Of a stretch of 64,000 nucleotides of DNA, positions 1 through 10,640 are shown one piece after another. This stretch comes from Siphonodentalium dalli. Lineage: Eukaryota; Mollusca; Scaphopoda; Gadilida; Siphonodentaliidae. The stretch covers positions 127,321,030-127,385,029 of the forward strand of contig CP136067.1 of the NCBI GenBank assembly GCA_032622095.1, read 5' to 3'. Position 1 is the stretch's first letter. Every line of letters begins with the position of its first letter. Below the pieces are notes generated by a model. The model saw only the letters and a program-made list of their open reading frames with translations, was not told the origin of the DNA and did no database searches. The translations under genes and the position numbers were made by a program.

Positions 1-879
1 TGGAATAACCCAAATATAAAGCAATATGGAAAAGTATTAAATTTCACCTCCTGGCGAGAAAAGGGGGTTATCTTTTTAAACGATATGCTGGACAATACAG
101 GATGTTTTCTTACACGAGATGATCTACTAAGGATCTATAACATACATACAAACTTCATCACTCTTAATAACATCCAACATCAGATAAAATTACTTGCAAA
201 AAAACTTCAACAACCTATAACTCGAATAGTCACTCCCCTTTTACCAAATAATTTCATTAAATTGCTTAAAAACTGTCGAGGAGGACAAGACTTTTATAAA
301 ATTTTAATCGACATTCCAACTTCTACTGTAGCACACAAAAAATGGCAAGTGTTATTTCCCGACAACATAATTAATTGGTGCAAACTGGATAAACTTCCCT
401 TTCTCACGACGCCGGACACAAAGCTGCAATGGCTACAATTCCGAATAAATTCACGAATATTATCAACCAACAAGTTTCTCAAAATGTCCAATTTACGACA
501 AGATGATAAATGCGAAAGATGTAAAAGCGAGACAGAAGACATCTCCCACATATTTTGGAACTGTGTTCACGTTCAGAAATGCATTAAGGAACTCAGCGAT
601 TGGGGTAAAATTAACAGCATTGATCTCTGTCCCCAACAAACGACAATGATTCTCGGCTCTTCACCAACGGATCCTAACTTTACAACTAACATGCTATGGC
701 TCCTAATTAAACAATACATATATAGGACTAAATTCAAGCCAATTAACTTATCGCTAAATGTTTTCCTCAAAGAGTTGAATTATAGATACCAATGTGAGAA
801 GTATACCGCACGATGCCAATCGAAACAAGAAGAATTTTCGAAAAACTGGTTCCTTTTAGAAAAGGCTTTACATGTGTAA
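1..879 (+). CDS. LINE (non-LTR retrotransposon) ORF2, C-terminal end
   Basis: The frame is open from base 1 through the stop at 879, so this is the 3' part of a longer ORF cut by the window edge; the first ATG in frame is at 85. The opening residues (W-N-N-P-N-I-K ... S-W-R-E-K-G ... F-L-N-D-M-L) match the segment that follows the reverse transcriptase in many LINE proteins. Near the C-terminus is a zf-RVT-type zinc-binding segment: C-E-R-C then D-I-S-H-I-F-W-N-C. In complete elements the upstream part would hold the endonuclease and reverse transcriptase that copy element RNA at a nicked chromosomal target. The frame is intact here, which suggests a fairly young copy. The exact clade is not determined. 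Confidence 0.85.
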   Translation, partial: WNNPNIKQYGKVLNFTSWREKGVIFLNDMLDNTGCFLTRDDLLRIYNIHTNFITLNNIQHQIKLLAKKLQQPITRIVTPLLPNNFIKLLKNCRGGQDFYKILIDIPTSTVAHKKWQVLFPDNIINWCKLDKLPFLTTPDTKLQWLQFRINSRILSTNKFLKMSNLRQDDKCERCKSETEDISHIFWNCVHVQKCIKELSDWGKINSIDLCPQQTTMILGSSPTDPNFTTNMLWLLIKQYIYRTKFKPINLSLNVFLKELNYRYQCEKYTARCQSKQEEFSKNWFLLEKALHV

Positions 880-1291
880 CATATACCCACAAGTCAACAA
901 TAATCAACTTGAGTGTCCTGGAAGTGATCTCTTCACCAACTCGAAAACTCACTTAGTTATTCTAACCGGAAATACGATATCCCCGCCAATATCACAATGC
1001 CGTCTATGGTTAGATGTCGTGCCGATACGCCGTACACGGGAAGAAAGTTGAAATATTTAAAATCTGAAGTAATATATTAATTTGAACATATATTCCATTA
1101 ATTCCAACTTACATGTCAGTCACTGGGAGTGCATGTGGTGTACGAAAGACGTGTAAATGAAGCGAGCGAGATGTGAGCGAATTGGAAGAATGTCACTTGA
1201 TATATAATAATATGTACCTCTGTTTATGTTTACATTCCTTCATTGATGTATGTTAATTCCAATAAAATATTTATAAAAAAAAAAAAAAAAA
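1..1291 (+). mobile_element. LINE insertion, 3' end with polyadenylation signal and A tail
   Basis: After the ORF stop at 879 there is about 380 bases of 3' UTR, then AATAAA at 1261-1266 and a run of 17 A at 1275-1291. This is the expected end of a LINE copied from a polyadenylated transcript. The 5' end lies outside the window, so the target duplication cannot be checked. Confidence 0.85.
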
Positions 1292-1417
1292 CATCTCAAC
1301 AAAGTAGACACATCTGGACACATACTTAAAAAACGTATTACGAAAAGCATGATAACCCAGTACTCTGACAACGTCAAGTGCAAAAACAAAGGATGTCCTG
1401 ATTGCTCCAACAACTGA
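1292..1417 (+). other. Short coding-like frame abutting the LINE tail
   Basis: Directly after the A tail, 41 codons are open and end in TGA at 1415-1417. The translated segment has a C-x4-C-x2-C cluster (C-K-N-K-G-C-P-D-C) near its end and a basic stretch before it. It could be a fragment of a gene or of another element into which the LINE inserted. I do not recognise the family, and 41 codons could be open by chance. Confidence 0.25.
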
Positions 1418-1689
1418 TATTAAATTAATAATATTAGATTAAAGACATAATAAAAATGTATATGCACGTATAAGTGTGTGTATACGTATGTGTATATGTA
1501 TAGATGTATATGTGCATTTATTATACTGACAGATTAATCCTGAACCTCATCCATTATTATACTGCTCGACAACCAGAATTAAAATTAATGATCATTCAAT
1601 CACCTTCGTCGAGTAGTCACCCTTCTTACACACTGTTGAAGCCAACACAATGCCCATCTATATATACCTGGTCCGTACACGGCTTATCC

Positions 1690-1862
1690 TATAGCCATCT
1701 AATATTAATTACACTTATTAAACATGGGGTGGCAGGAAGACAGTCTATATTGGACTAAGCCGTCCCCTCTCAATATACCACATAAATTTGTTATTGTTTA
1801 TCTAGTTATTTCTATGTTATGTATGTATATGTGTATATTGGAAATAAATTATCCTATCCTAG
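1690..1862 (+). mobile_element. LINE 3' tail with (TATCC) repeat end
   Basis: The segment ends in AAATAAA followed by TTATCCTATCCTA, a short-repeat tail rather than poly-A. About 100 bases upstream of the tail align by eye, with indels, to the reverse complement of 22981-23090, which also ends in AATAAAATA followed by CCTATCCTATCC. Two copies sharing the same end identify it as the 3' end of one retrotransposon family. CR1/L2-like LINEs are known to end in short tandem repeats. The 5' boundary is not clear. Confidence 0.6.
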
Positions 1863-1903
1863 ATTTGTTTCACCCACAATTACAGTCGTTACGTTGGCAC
1901 ACC

Positions 1904-1965
1904 CAACAGGTCGCATTCCATATCTGATCGTCACCAACAGGTCGCATTCCATATCTGATCGTCAC
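1904..1965. repeat. 31-bp perfect tandem duplication
   Basis: A 31-base unit beginning CAACAGGTCGCATTCC occurs twice head to tail with no difference. It lies between two LINE remnants. Confidence 0.9.
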
Positions 1966-2079
1966 TATATAAGGTTCAACAATACATTACTAAGAAGATT
2001 AGAAGAGAAATATAGAGAAACAATTGGACACATGTCATATACAACTGTGATGGTGACGTCGCACTTTTGAGTCATAATC

Positions 2080-3010
2080 CAACTGAAGTCCAAACAACGA
2101 TGCACGACGGACCTTGAAGAGACTACTCACATACAGAGATATAAATAAATCCGAAAAACATATGCAGCCATCTCATACATACAGGTACCTACAACACCAA
2201 TTCAAAGACGAATAACAAGAAATTGAAACATGAAAATCCGTCACGCATGTTGGGATAAGGAGGAATAATATTATACCAAACAAGAAATAGAACAACTGGA
2301 ATTATTTCAAAGAAAGCCACTGAAAAAACTACAATCACCTCCTGTCAGAACTTCGTGCATAGGCACTTCTTGGTCAGCCTTCACTTGAAGTATACTTGTA
2401 CACAGATGGATATGCTCAATCTTCGGTGTCAAATTGCATAACAAGAGTCATGCATTGAGAGAGAGATTGCAAGGAGACACAGTACTATGACCAACGATGT
2501 ATTACGTCCATGCTAGCACTATATTGCCAAGCAATCAGAAAGTTGATTCATCAAAGTCAGAAAGTTGCTGTGGAAATATGAACTTCCATCAATATATGAT
2601 GTTCTGCATGGATGGATTCCCCCTGAATACATACGAATGGAAGTCCATTATGGTCAACCAGAAAGTGAATATCTATTGAGAAGATCAAATTGCTGAAGAG
2701 ACAGATCATCAGATATAAACTTTCATTGAAATTGAAAAATAGTGAAGCCGCATCACATATGGGAATCTGTCAGAAACAACTACATGTATCATGATATAAG
2801 AATGGCAGTCATTAAATCAAGTCTTCTCACACGAACCAATATCCTCAAGTCCAACTCTGCAATGTTCACCCGGAAGCATCATCACCCTGCAAAGTATATA
2901 TGGCATTGCATTGGAGGAAAACGGGGAACACATGCTGGCACCTTACAAAGATGACACTATATATGGCGAAGAAACACAAGGAAGCCATGAACAAACTTGA
3001 TAGAAGAATT
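2080..3010 (+). pseudogene. Decayed CR1-like LINE ORF2, C-terminal third
   Basis: Translations spread over several frames carry a recognisable series of LINE landmarks: an E-I-E-Q-L-E-L-F-Q-R-K segment followed by L-Q-S-P-P-V-R-T (about 2280-2350), then segments corresponding to the region after the reverse transcriptase (about 2540-2690), then I-W-E-S-V-R-N-N ... D-I-R-M-A-V-I-K ... L-L-T-R-T near 2750-2840, and a final E-H-M-L near 2928. At least four frameshifts and several stops separate the pieces, so it is long dead. It shares the + orientation of the LINE tail just upstream but belongs to a separate insertion. Confidence 0.65.
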
Positions 3011-3037
3011 CCTGCTACCTCTTTTAAACTTTGATGT

Positions 3038-3409
3038 AGGCCTATGTGAGGCCAAATTCACATTTATTAATAATTGCGCTGAAGCGCAATCCAGCTTGAT
3101 TCATATCAATTGCGCTGAAGCGCAATTATTGTTACAAGCTTACACCCCTGAATAGATAGGTTATTCCATTAATTAACTGGGGGTTCCCATATATGGGAAA
3201 ATAATTGCGCTGAAACGCAATTAATTTTCTATTGGATTTAATTAACTGGGTGGATTAGCCATATATATATATATATATATATAATTAATTTCGGTGAAGC
3301 AGCGCAATTGAATTGCGCTGAAGCACAATTGAATTGCACTGAAGCGCAATTCAATTGCGTTGAAGCACAATTATTAATAAATGTGAATTTGGCCTCCCAC
3401 AGTAGGCCT
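3038..3409. mobile_element. Small inverted-repeat element built of GCGC-TGAA-GCGC hairpins
   Basis: The left end (AGGCC... then AAATTCACATTTATTAAT) is repeated inverted at the right end, giving an imperfect ~40-bp terminal inverted repeat. The inside contains at least seven copies of the self-complementary unit ATTGCGCTGAAGCGCAAT or variants, some isolated and four in a row near 3303-3372. An (AT)n run lies at about 3262-3284. It has no coding capacity; it is a non-autonomous DNA element by structure. Confidence 0.7.
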
Positions 3410-4739
3410 GCTAACTCAGATTTTCCCAACTCAGCTTATATTGTCTGCACCACTGAACTCACGTCCACGGTATGTATAGTTCAGGCGCTGGGTGCATGAA
3501 AATGTAAGAATTGCACAAATTATGATAAAAGAATGAAACTTGCCACATGTTCCTTGGACCTTGCTGATCATTTTCAGATATAGTATGACATCCCCCACTG
3601 CACTCTACAATATAGAATTATGGAACAGAGCATATAAGTATCACCTTCATCACTACAGGGCATTAACATCTAATGAAGTCCTTCGGTGACCTTTAGTTTT
3701 ATAAATTCAATATATACCTTCATTTATTTTATTTTAACTTTTCTTGTTCTTAATCCTCCCATTTACTGAAATTCATAACTTTTTCCAACTCTCAAAGTTG
3801 AGCTAGTGTCATTGACACTTTAATTTATTCAAGACTTTAAAGTTGTCGGTTACAATTCATTTTGAATTATCCTGAGAAACTGAACTTGTCATTATTCATG
3901 CATTTGGAAATTGGCTATATCAAATCATGCAGAATGAACTGTAACAAAGTCTAAAATAAAACATGTTAGATTTAAAGGCACGGGCGGCGTTGGTTGCAGA
4001 AATATTTATATTGTTCAAAATGGCCACCAACAGAAGGAACACCAAAATATATACAGTTCCGCTCATATGCCAAACATAATTAGCGCGTGCATAGTATATT
4101 GTCAAGACGTACGATGGTGTACGTAAACAAGAGACTGCTCGTGTTATAGAAGTTGTGCTTCTGTTTACACAACACAGCACAATTCTATTGGTTAATCACA
4201 CAAAAATGATATAAACGCTCTTTATTATTTCCATATCAGGAAAACAGTAACAAATAACGCTCTTAAATTATTATGTTTACCATATCCGGGTCTAAACAAA
4301 AGCCAGGAAACGTAACGTTTTTTGCTGTTGTTTACATAACAAAGGGGGAAAATGCCAATAACATACTGTTTATGCCATATTTCTGATATGTTTATGGCGG
4401 TTTTTGACAGAGGTGAATATTTTAACAGCATACCCACCGGGTCACCGCCATGCAACGCCGCCCGTATCTTTAATACATTCTGTAATAATTTTTATGTACG
4501 TGATGGCAGTGATCAGACTAGTCTTTATTGACATCCGTCTTCTACCAATATATGCGCGGAGTCAGGTCTTCTCTGGTTATCGTCAGAACATGCATCGTTG
4601 TGAGGGACTGATTGAACTCTGCCTTTTGTTCCCGGATTCGGGAAACGGTGCATTTTAGCGACGTTTCCACGGAACGGTGAACCAGTTCCGTATTTAATCA
4701 TATACCAGCGATGTATCTCATTTGCGTTCATGCATATAC
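3410..4739. other. No gene seen; part shared with 63.5 kb
   Basis: AT-rich DNA with only short chance frames. Bases about 3505-3600 resemble 63490-63570 (shared ATGAAACTTGCCACAT and following text), so at least that part is a dispersed repeat. Bases 4525-4758 have an open frame on the minus strand without recognisable content. Confidence 0.5.
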
Positions 4740-4757
4740 ACAGACTGCCACTATGCA

Positions 4758-5992
4758 ATGAGTGCCACGACGGTGCTGCTGGTGGCCTTGATTCAGGGTT
4801 GGTGATTTTTTAAAATAAAATTTAAAAATCGATTTATTTGATTTAAATCAAGATTTTTTTGATTTTCATTTATAACTGTTATGAAAAAATGTAATTGTGC
4901 CATTTCTCTGATAAATGAAGGTTCTGAAAGGTGTTGCTTATTATATCCAAGGCTGGATTAATCAGAATTCTTTGATCGTATTAGTATTTAATATTGTTTG
5001 TATGCCAATCAAACACAAATATCATGGCAGTACAGATATAGCGATCATGTACTTTATGCATACACTATAGTCCATGTGGGTTCCAATGCTGTGATATCTG
5101 GAAATATAGACCTGTGCTTAAACTTTTACAATTAAATTTAGTCAATTTTCACTGAACACTGAATATTATCAACCACGTTTGCTCTCAGTGACAGTAATCA
5201 CATCATATATCGAGTATAGACACCAGACAACTAAAGTAGTTAGATGGCAGAGTATATGGTACAGTTACTCAGTTAGCATTTACATGTATGGCAATCAGAA
5301 AAGGGTAGATAATTAAACAGTGTAGTTGCAAACAATACTAACAATGCTAAGTGGAACAGGCCATTTGCTGGGGGAGTATAAATACGGTACCATGCAGTAT
5401 ATATACTGATAGGATTGATAATTACAGTACAATTGCATATCTATTATCCAATTTGTATACTGTTTAATAATAGTCATGTTATAGTTTTACAAAAAACATT
5501 GTTAGATATTGCAGTTCTTGACTTTTATCATGATTTAAACAAATTTGACTTAAATCAATGATTTTTTTGAGAAAAAAAACCCAATGATTTATAACTTGAT
5601 TTAAATCGGCCAACCCTGCCTTGACTACCTCTGTTTCGAAGCGAACAGATGAACTACCTGAATGTTTGGTGGCTATTGAAGAATGGATGAAGAATTCAAA
5701 AGCCGCCAATGGTTACGGTGCGTCTGATGACGTGGGAGGGGATAAACAACCCCCACCCATCAAGTGGCATTGTATTTCAAGGACAGTCGACAACATATTA
5801 TCTTGGATGTTCCCGTTTGCTTTCACATCTGACAGACTGGCACATTGGTCTATTATTTTTGCGTTGTTAGTCAAGCCAAGTAACGAATTGATGGAAATAA
5901 GATTCTTTGACAAAAAGAGATGCACAAATATTGTGACCCGTACCATGCAGCCAATGCCATTAATATCTACTCAGTTAAACGCCCGTAAGTGA
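4758..5992 (+). pseudogene. Cys-loop ligand-gated ion channel fragment, interrupted by a hAT element
   Basis: Just before the hAT insertion the frame reads S-A-T-T-V-L-L-V-A-L. On the far side it continues T-T-S-V-S-K ... E-L-P-E-C-L-V-A-I-E-E-W-M. This resembles the pore-lining M2 helix and the M2-M3 loop of Cys-loop receptors (T-T-V-L ... L-P ... A-I-D-x-W). A later segment, I-K-W-H-C-I-S-R-T-V-D then W-M-F-P-F-A-F ... H-W-S-I-I-F, resembles the pre-M4 and M4 helix of anion-type subunits. The M3 helix expected between them is missing, and the stop is at 5990-5992. Such channels are pentameric neurotransmitter receptors in the plasma membrane. No other exons were found nearby, so I read it as a dead fragment. 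The match rests on short motifs. Confidence 0.55.
4794..5618. mobile_element. hAT-family non-autonomous DNA transposon
   Basis: The ends are CAGGGTTGG and CCAACCCTG. They are flanked by CCTTGATT (4786-4793) and CCTTGACT (5619-5626), an 8-bp target duplication with one mismatch, as expected for hAT. Sub-terminal GATTTAAATCA-type repeats occur at both ends. The 825-bp body has no transposase frame. It sits inside the channel M2 coding segment. Confidence 0.85.
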
Positions 5993-6000
5993 GGCCTTTT

Positions 6001-6410
6001 TCACATTTATTCCTTATTTGCACTTCAGCGCAAATCATTTACACTTCAGTGTAAATCATTTGCGCAGCTGAAGGGAAAATACGCGTATACGCGCGCAAGA
6101 CCAACTGGCTTCCATCAGATGCTGAATAATATCATATTATAGTATATGTGTCGAGTTTGCTTCTAACAAATCATTCTTGACACCAACACCAGGCCTATGC
6201 TTGAGTAATGTCTTCATGGCCTGAGTCAATTAGAATTTAGTGGGAAGAAATCGCTGTATGTTAATTTTTATATGAATTACGTACGCTTCAAAGTAAATAT
6301 TATGTATTTCGATTCAGTGCAAATGATTTGCACTTCAGTGTAAAAAATTGTGCTTCGTCGCAAATATCCCCTATTATTTGCGCTTCAGCTCAAATAAGGA
6401 ATAAATGTGA
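6001..6410. mobile_element. Small inverted-repeat element, relative of 3038-3409
   Basis: TCACATTTATTCCTTATTTG at 6001-6020 is repeated exactly inverted at 6391-6410. Inside are several TTTGCGCTTCAGCGCAAAT-type self-complementary units. The hairpin core is the same GCGC-TTCA/TGAA-GCGC seen in the element at 3.0 kb, and both termini share CACATTTATT, so the two are related families. A GAGGCC at 5991-5996 parallels the GAGGCC at the end of the other element. Confidence 0.75.
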
Positions 6411-6620
6411 ACAAGACAGTCAAAGACTGTGGGGTCGCTTACCAGACTGCAAAGACTGGGACTCTGGAGACCACAACAGTCAGAACTTTTCATAATCACT
6501 TTAAAAGAAGTAGATCTAAACAGGATATGTGGCTAGAGAGGCTTCATGTATGTAGATCGGTGAATATCTACCTTGAAATTACCAACTGTACACTACTGAT
6601 CACCCCCTCCTCCAGCTCAA
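6411..6620. repeat. Dispersed repeat shared with 26.2 kb
   Basis: Begins ACAAGACAGTCAA and continues with AAAACTGGGACTC-like text, then ends near a run of C followed by CAGCTCA. The same order of blocks, diverged, occurs at about 26195-26390. Function unknown. Confidence 0.5.
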
Positions 6621-6689
6621 CAAGTCCCCTCCGGACCGGGCTCCAGACTCCCAAGTCTTAGGTTGGAATTTCACAACCGACATCTCAAA

Positions 6690-8325
6690 CTTTCTCAATT
6701 GTTGGAAATTTCCAATCTCACAAGCGCCTTTTTATGAAACCATTTAGACATGTTTGAAGCCCAATTATCCATGGACCCAAAACACCAGACATGTATGTCA
6801 GATTAATCAGCCAGGTAGTTCCAAGGTAGATGTTTTAATGAATTTTGTATTTTAATGATTTTATTAGACCAAAAAGTGTTAAGTCCCCATAGCCCCGTCA
6901 TTTCTTAACAGGTTGACCTCATGTTAACAAATCTGAATCTCAGTCACTAAAGGATCCTCCATACTATATGTAAGCTAAATAGTCCAACCTCTCTTGAGAA
7001 GACATTTGAGTATTACTATAGAGACATACATTTATGTCCCTGGTCCCACCCTATTTAACCTGGTGACCCCATCTGAATAAATTTGAATCCCAGACACCAA
7101 AGAACCCTTCATACTAAATATCAGTAAAATAGACCTGATGGTCCTTGTGAAGGAAGCATATTAAGAAGAAAACTGTCCTTCGCTTGGTCCCTATTTGACC
7201 AGGTGACCACATTTAAAAAAATCTGAATTGCAGTCAAACAAGAACATTCCATGCTAAATAAGCCAACTAGTTCTTGGCTCTTGCAAACATATTTTAAGAA
7301 TTACTTTGTGGTGAAATAGTTTTGTCTCTGGCTCTGCCCTTATTCGACTTGGTGATCCCATTTTCACAAATCTGTCACCCAAGGTAATTTCATACCAAAT
7401 ATAAGCAAAATAGGCCATTTGATTCTTGCATAGAAGACATATCATGAATTAATATGGAGAAGACATATCATGAATTAATATGGAGAGAAAGAGTAATGTA
7501 GCTGGCCTTGCACCTACTTGACCTGGTGACCCTGATTGAACAAATCTGAATCACAACCAAAGGAGCCTCAATATTAAATATGAGCTAAATAGAGCTGGTG
7601 GTTCTTTCAAAGAACACTTTTCAAGTGGATGTGGGAGTGTTAAATGTCATGTTGAAAGATTTGAACAATACATATGATAGATTGTTGTTGTAATTGGGAA
7701 TTAATGACCTCTAGCAGATCTCCAGGGAATGTTTATAAAATGTCAGATTTCACTTGACATGTGTATGCATACCCCACATACAGTTCGAGCCAAAGTAAAT
7801 GCTTCTTATTAATGATTCTCTGTCAAGAATTTGAGTAAATATTATTTTTGGGACCAGGGTGGCAGAAGCAGTGAACTTGAGTAAAGGGCCAGGGGGCATA
7901 TAATTGACCATGGAGTTAAATAAATTCTTTTTTAAAAAATATTTGTTGGAGTTATGTCCCTGGCCCCACCCACATTTGACCCAGTGGCCATTTGAACAAA
8001 TCTGAACCCCAGACACCCAAGGATCCTTCATACCAAATATGAACCCATTTGGCCTGATGGTATTTGAGAAGTTGTTTAAAAGAATTACTATGGAGGGAAA
8101 GAGTTATGGCCCTGGCTTCGCAACTATTTGACCCAGTGACCTCATTTGAACAAATCTGAATGAGAGTCACCTAGGGAACATCCACACCAAATATGAATCC
8201 ATTCGGTCCTATGGATTTAAAGAAGATGTTCAAAGAATTGTTGATGGATGGACCGACGAGGAGTGATGACTATAGCTCCACCAGAGACTTCGTCTCAGGT
8301 GAGCTAAAAGGCCTCACATAGGCCA
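6690..8325. repeat. Degenerate ~155-bp tandem array
   Basis: A block with the order CCTATTTGACC-x-GGTGACC..., AACAAATCTGAAT..., CC-AAGGA-CCTTCATAC, AAATATGA...AAATAG, GATGGTTCTT, AAGAATTACTATGGAG returns about nine times with strong divergence. The array ends in GGACCGACGAGGAGTGATGACTATAGCTC and then GTGAGCTAAAAGGCC, an ending I associate with mollusc repeats. A perfect 26-bp duplication (GAAGACATATCATG...) lies at about 7433-7484. No coding content. Confidence 0.7.
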
Positions 8326-8639
8326 GTAGATATCATATTCCACAACTTCAAACCCTGGAAACTGCAGTCTTGACGAGGAACAATATACGGTAACATTCTC
8401 AAGATTGCAAGAGTTAGCAGGTTTTACTCTGTGACACAAACATGTGGAAACATGAAGATTCCCAATGTTTATCATGAAAGTCTCACAAGTCACCTAAATC
8501 ATGCAATCTCGCTGAGCTGGGACTTTCACTTTCTGTGAAATACATCAATGAACATTATGTACTAAAAATTATATTACCTGCGTTATTTGTTCAATATTAT
8601 AAAGTACCAGTTATAAGATATATAGTAATTTGATTGCCG
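8326..8639. other. No feature seen
   Basis: AT-rich sequence with no convincing frame or repeat. Confidence 0.4.
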
Positions 8640-9050
8640 TTACAATAATTTGAACAAAGCGATTTCATTTGGTATATGGATCTTTCACAACAATATCTTG
8701 ATGGAAGGTAACAAACAAGGTCTGTTCAATTAATTTGACCTGAGTTATGGCCCTTAGTTTGTCTATTTTTAGCAATTACTGGCATTAGCGCGATAACATG
8801 AACAAACATCATCGGATTCAATTCATATCTGCTCAATGGATCTTTCACAACAAAATATAGACCGATTTCGACAACCAGGTTTGTCCAAATTTTTTTTATG
8901 TGAGTTATGGCCCTTAGTTTGTTGCTTACAGACTCATAATCCCGTTCGGTGTTCGGATTGGAGAGGTTTCGGATTACAGAGGTAATTATTAGTGATAATG
9001 GACTTGGTTGAATCTGGGACCGGGCAGTTTGTTCGATCATATGAAGGGGA
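8640..9050. repeat. Two-unit tandem repeat, inverse of the 17-kb array family
   Basis: GGATCTTTCACAACAA and GAGTTATGGCCCTTAGTTTG each occur twice about 160-180 bases apart. The text is the reverse-orientation counterpart of the CAAACTAAGGCCCATAACTC units at 17-18.6 kb. It ends in TTCGGATTGGAGAGG and AGGTTTTACTGTAC, also seen in diverged form near 20.75-20.88 kb. Confidence 0.55.
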
Positions 9051-9096
9051 GGTTTTACTGTACTACTTCCAATGTTGATTCTATATTTTGCAGTCC

Positions 9097-9573
9097 TTAA
9101 AGGTACTCAACCCGATAAAACTCCTCTCAATTACTATTTCAATGGCTTCGGGGGTCAAAAATATTTGATTCGAGTCGAGGAAGTCACCCATCAAACCTCA
9201 GATTTGTTAGATATCGATTTTAGAAATCTATTATTTTTCATTATCGGGAATACTATCTGGCCCAGAACTCAGTCAAAATTGCGTTAAAATTACCACTTGA
9301 TTTTAGAGTTATTCATCCTTGTCTGTTTGAATAGATTTGGAGTACACATCCAGAGCAGATTACGGCAGTTATTGGTACTCATCTCGAGAACATAACAAAT
9401 TTGAAAAATCAATATTGAATAACTCTGAGCTTTGTTTGATGGGTTCCTCGACTCGAATCAAATATTTTTTACCCCCAAAGCCAAAGAAATAGTAATATAG
9501 GACCCTCTGATCGGATTGTTGTTGTTGGAATCTGTTGAGATGGGGACCCTCTTTACGGGTTGAGTACCTTTAA
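9097..9573. mobile_element. TTAA-flanked foldback element, family KGT
   Basis: Left end TTAAAGGTACTCAACCCG, right end CGGGTTGAGTACCTTTAA. Inside, TTTGATTCGAGTCGAGGAA (about 9163) is repeated inverted at about 9447. I call this dispersed family KGT here; other copies or pieces lie at 14.8, 15.2, 35.8/50.9, 51.2, 52.2 and 56.3 kb. TTAA target sites are typical of piggyBac- and Kolobok-type elements. No coding capacity. Confidence 0.75.
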
Positions 9574-9717
9574 TACCCTTATTTATATATATATAACAAA
9601 TATTCTTGAAAATGTTCTTGAATATGACTTCAGGGACACAAGGTACTCGCAGGGTAAATTTGAAATATTATAATTTTTAGAAAAGTCTGTAAAACAAATA
9701 AATGTGCATCAGCATCC

Positions 9718-9967
9718 AAGCCTTGAAATAGTGAGCCTGTCATTTGCAGAAATGAGGTTCCCAGAGGGTGAATTTAGTGATGCTATCCCGCACAGTGGGC
9801 TAGCATCACCAAATTCACCCTCTGGGAACCTCATTCTGCTAAGGCCTAAGCAGAATGAGGTCCTCAGAGGGTGAATTTAGTGATGCTATCCCGCAAGCGG
9901 GCTAGCATCACCAAATTCACCCTCTGGGAACCTCATTCTGCAAATGACAGGCTCATTATTTCAAGGC
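9718..9967. mobile_element. Nested double-hairpin element
   Basis: An outer inverted repeat (AAGCCTTGAAATA-TGAGCCTGTCATTTGCA) brackets two consecutive ~50-bp-stem hairpins made of the same arm: GAGGGTGAATTTAGTGATGC and its complement. The hairpin loops are only a few bases (near 9790 and 9895), and the centre of symmetry of the whole is at AAGGCCT, about 9840. The arms are nearly identical, suggesting recent formation or ongoing conversion. Confidence 0.85.
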
Positions 9968-10159
9968 ATGTCAGCATCAAGTACATGTAAATGGTTGTTC
10001 TCATATTTATTACCAGCTGAAACAGGCTCCCTTCACAAAGGGCTCCTGTGGCCCCCTTTGCGTACATTTTGATCTTAGACAGTCTTTATTCAGTGGCCCC
10101 TTTGTGTGCAAAGTGCACATTTTCATGGGATATGAAATCATAACATCAAAAGGAGACAT

Positions 10160-10640
10160 CAGGCAGAGTTCAGACCCAATGAATAAAATGTGAAATCCAA
10201 GATGGCCACTATGTTTTTTAATGAAATTTATAAAAATGTTATGGCTCCCATCTAGTGGTCACCCCAAGGAACCATATGAAGTTTTATGACGATCATTGAG
10301 GGATGTGGCCTGTAGGGTGTGCCCAAGTCATTCGAAGAGTAAAATCTCAGATGGCTGCGGGCAGCCATGTTTTCATTGAAAACCATTCAAATTCAAAAGG
10401 TCCCATCTAGAGTGATCCTAAAAAAATTCAAAACCATTCTCCAATAAATGTGAGCTGCAGGGGGTGCCAATGAATTCAAAATGTGAAATCGAAGATGGCT
10501 GCCGATGGTCATGTGTTCCAATGAATTTTGGAAAAAATCAATGGCTCCCATCAAAGATCCATATGAAGTTTGGTTAAGATCGGATGAGGGATGTGGGGTA
10601 TGGTGATGACAAGACACAACGATGGATGCCAACCCAAGGC
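10160..10640. repeat. ~180-bp degenerate tandem repeat with AAGATGGC boxes
   Basis: About three units with the order AAATC-AAGATGG, CATGTTTTCATTGAA, GGCTCCCATCTAG-GGT, CCATATGAAGTTT, GATCGGATGAGGGATGTGG. The same repeat recurs at about 29520-29840 and shares its AAGATGGC box with the arms of the foldback at 57.8 kb. No coding content. Confidence 0.6.
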
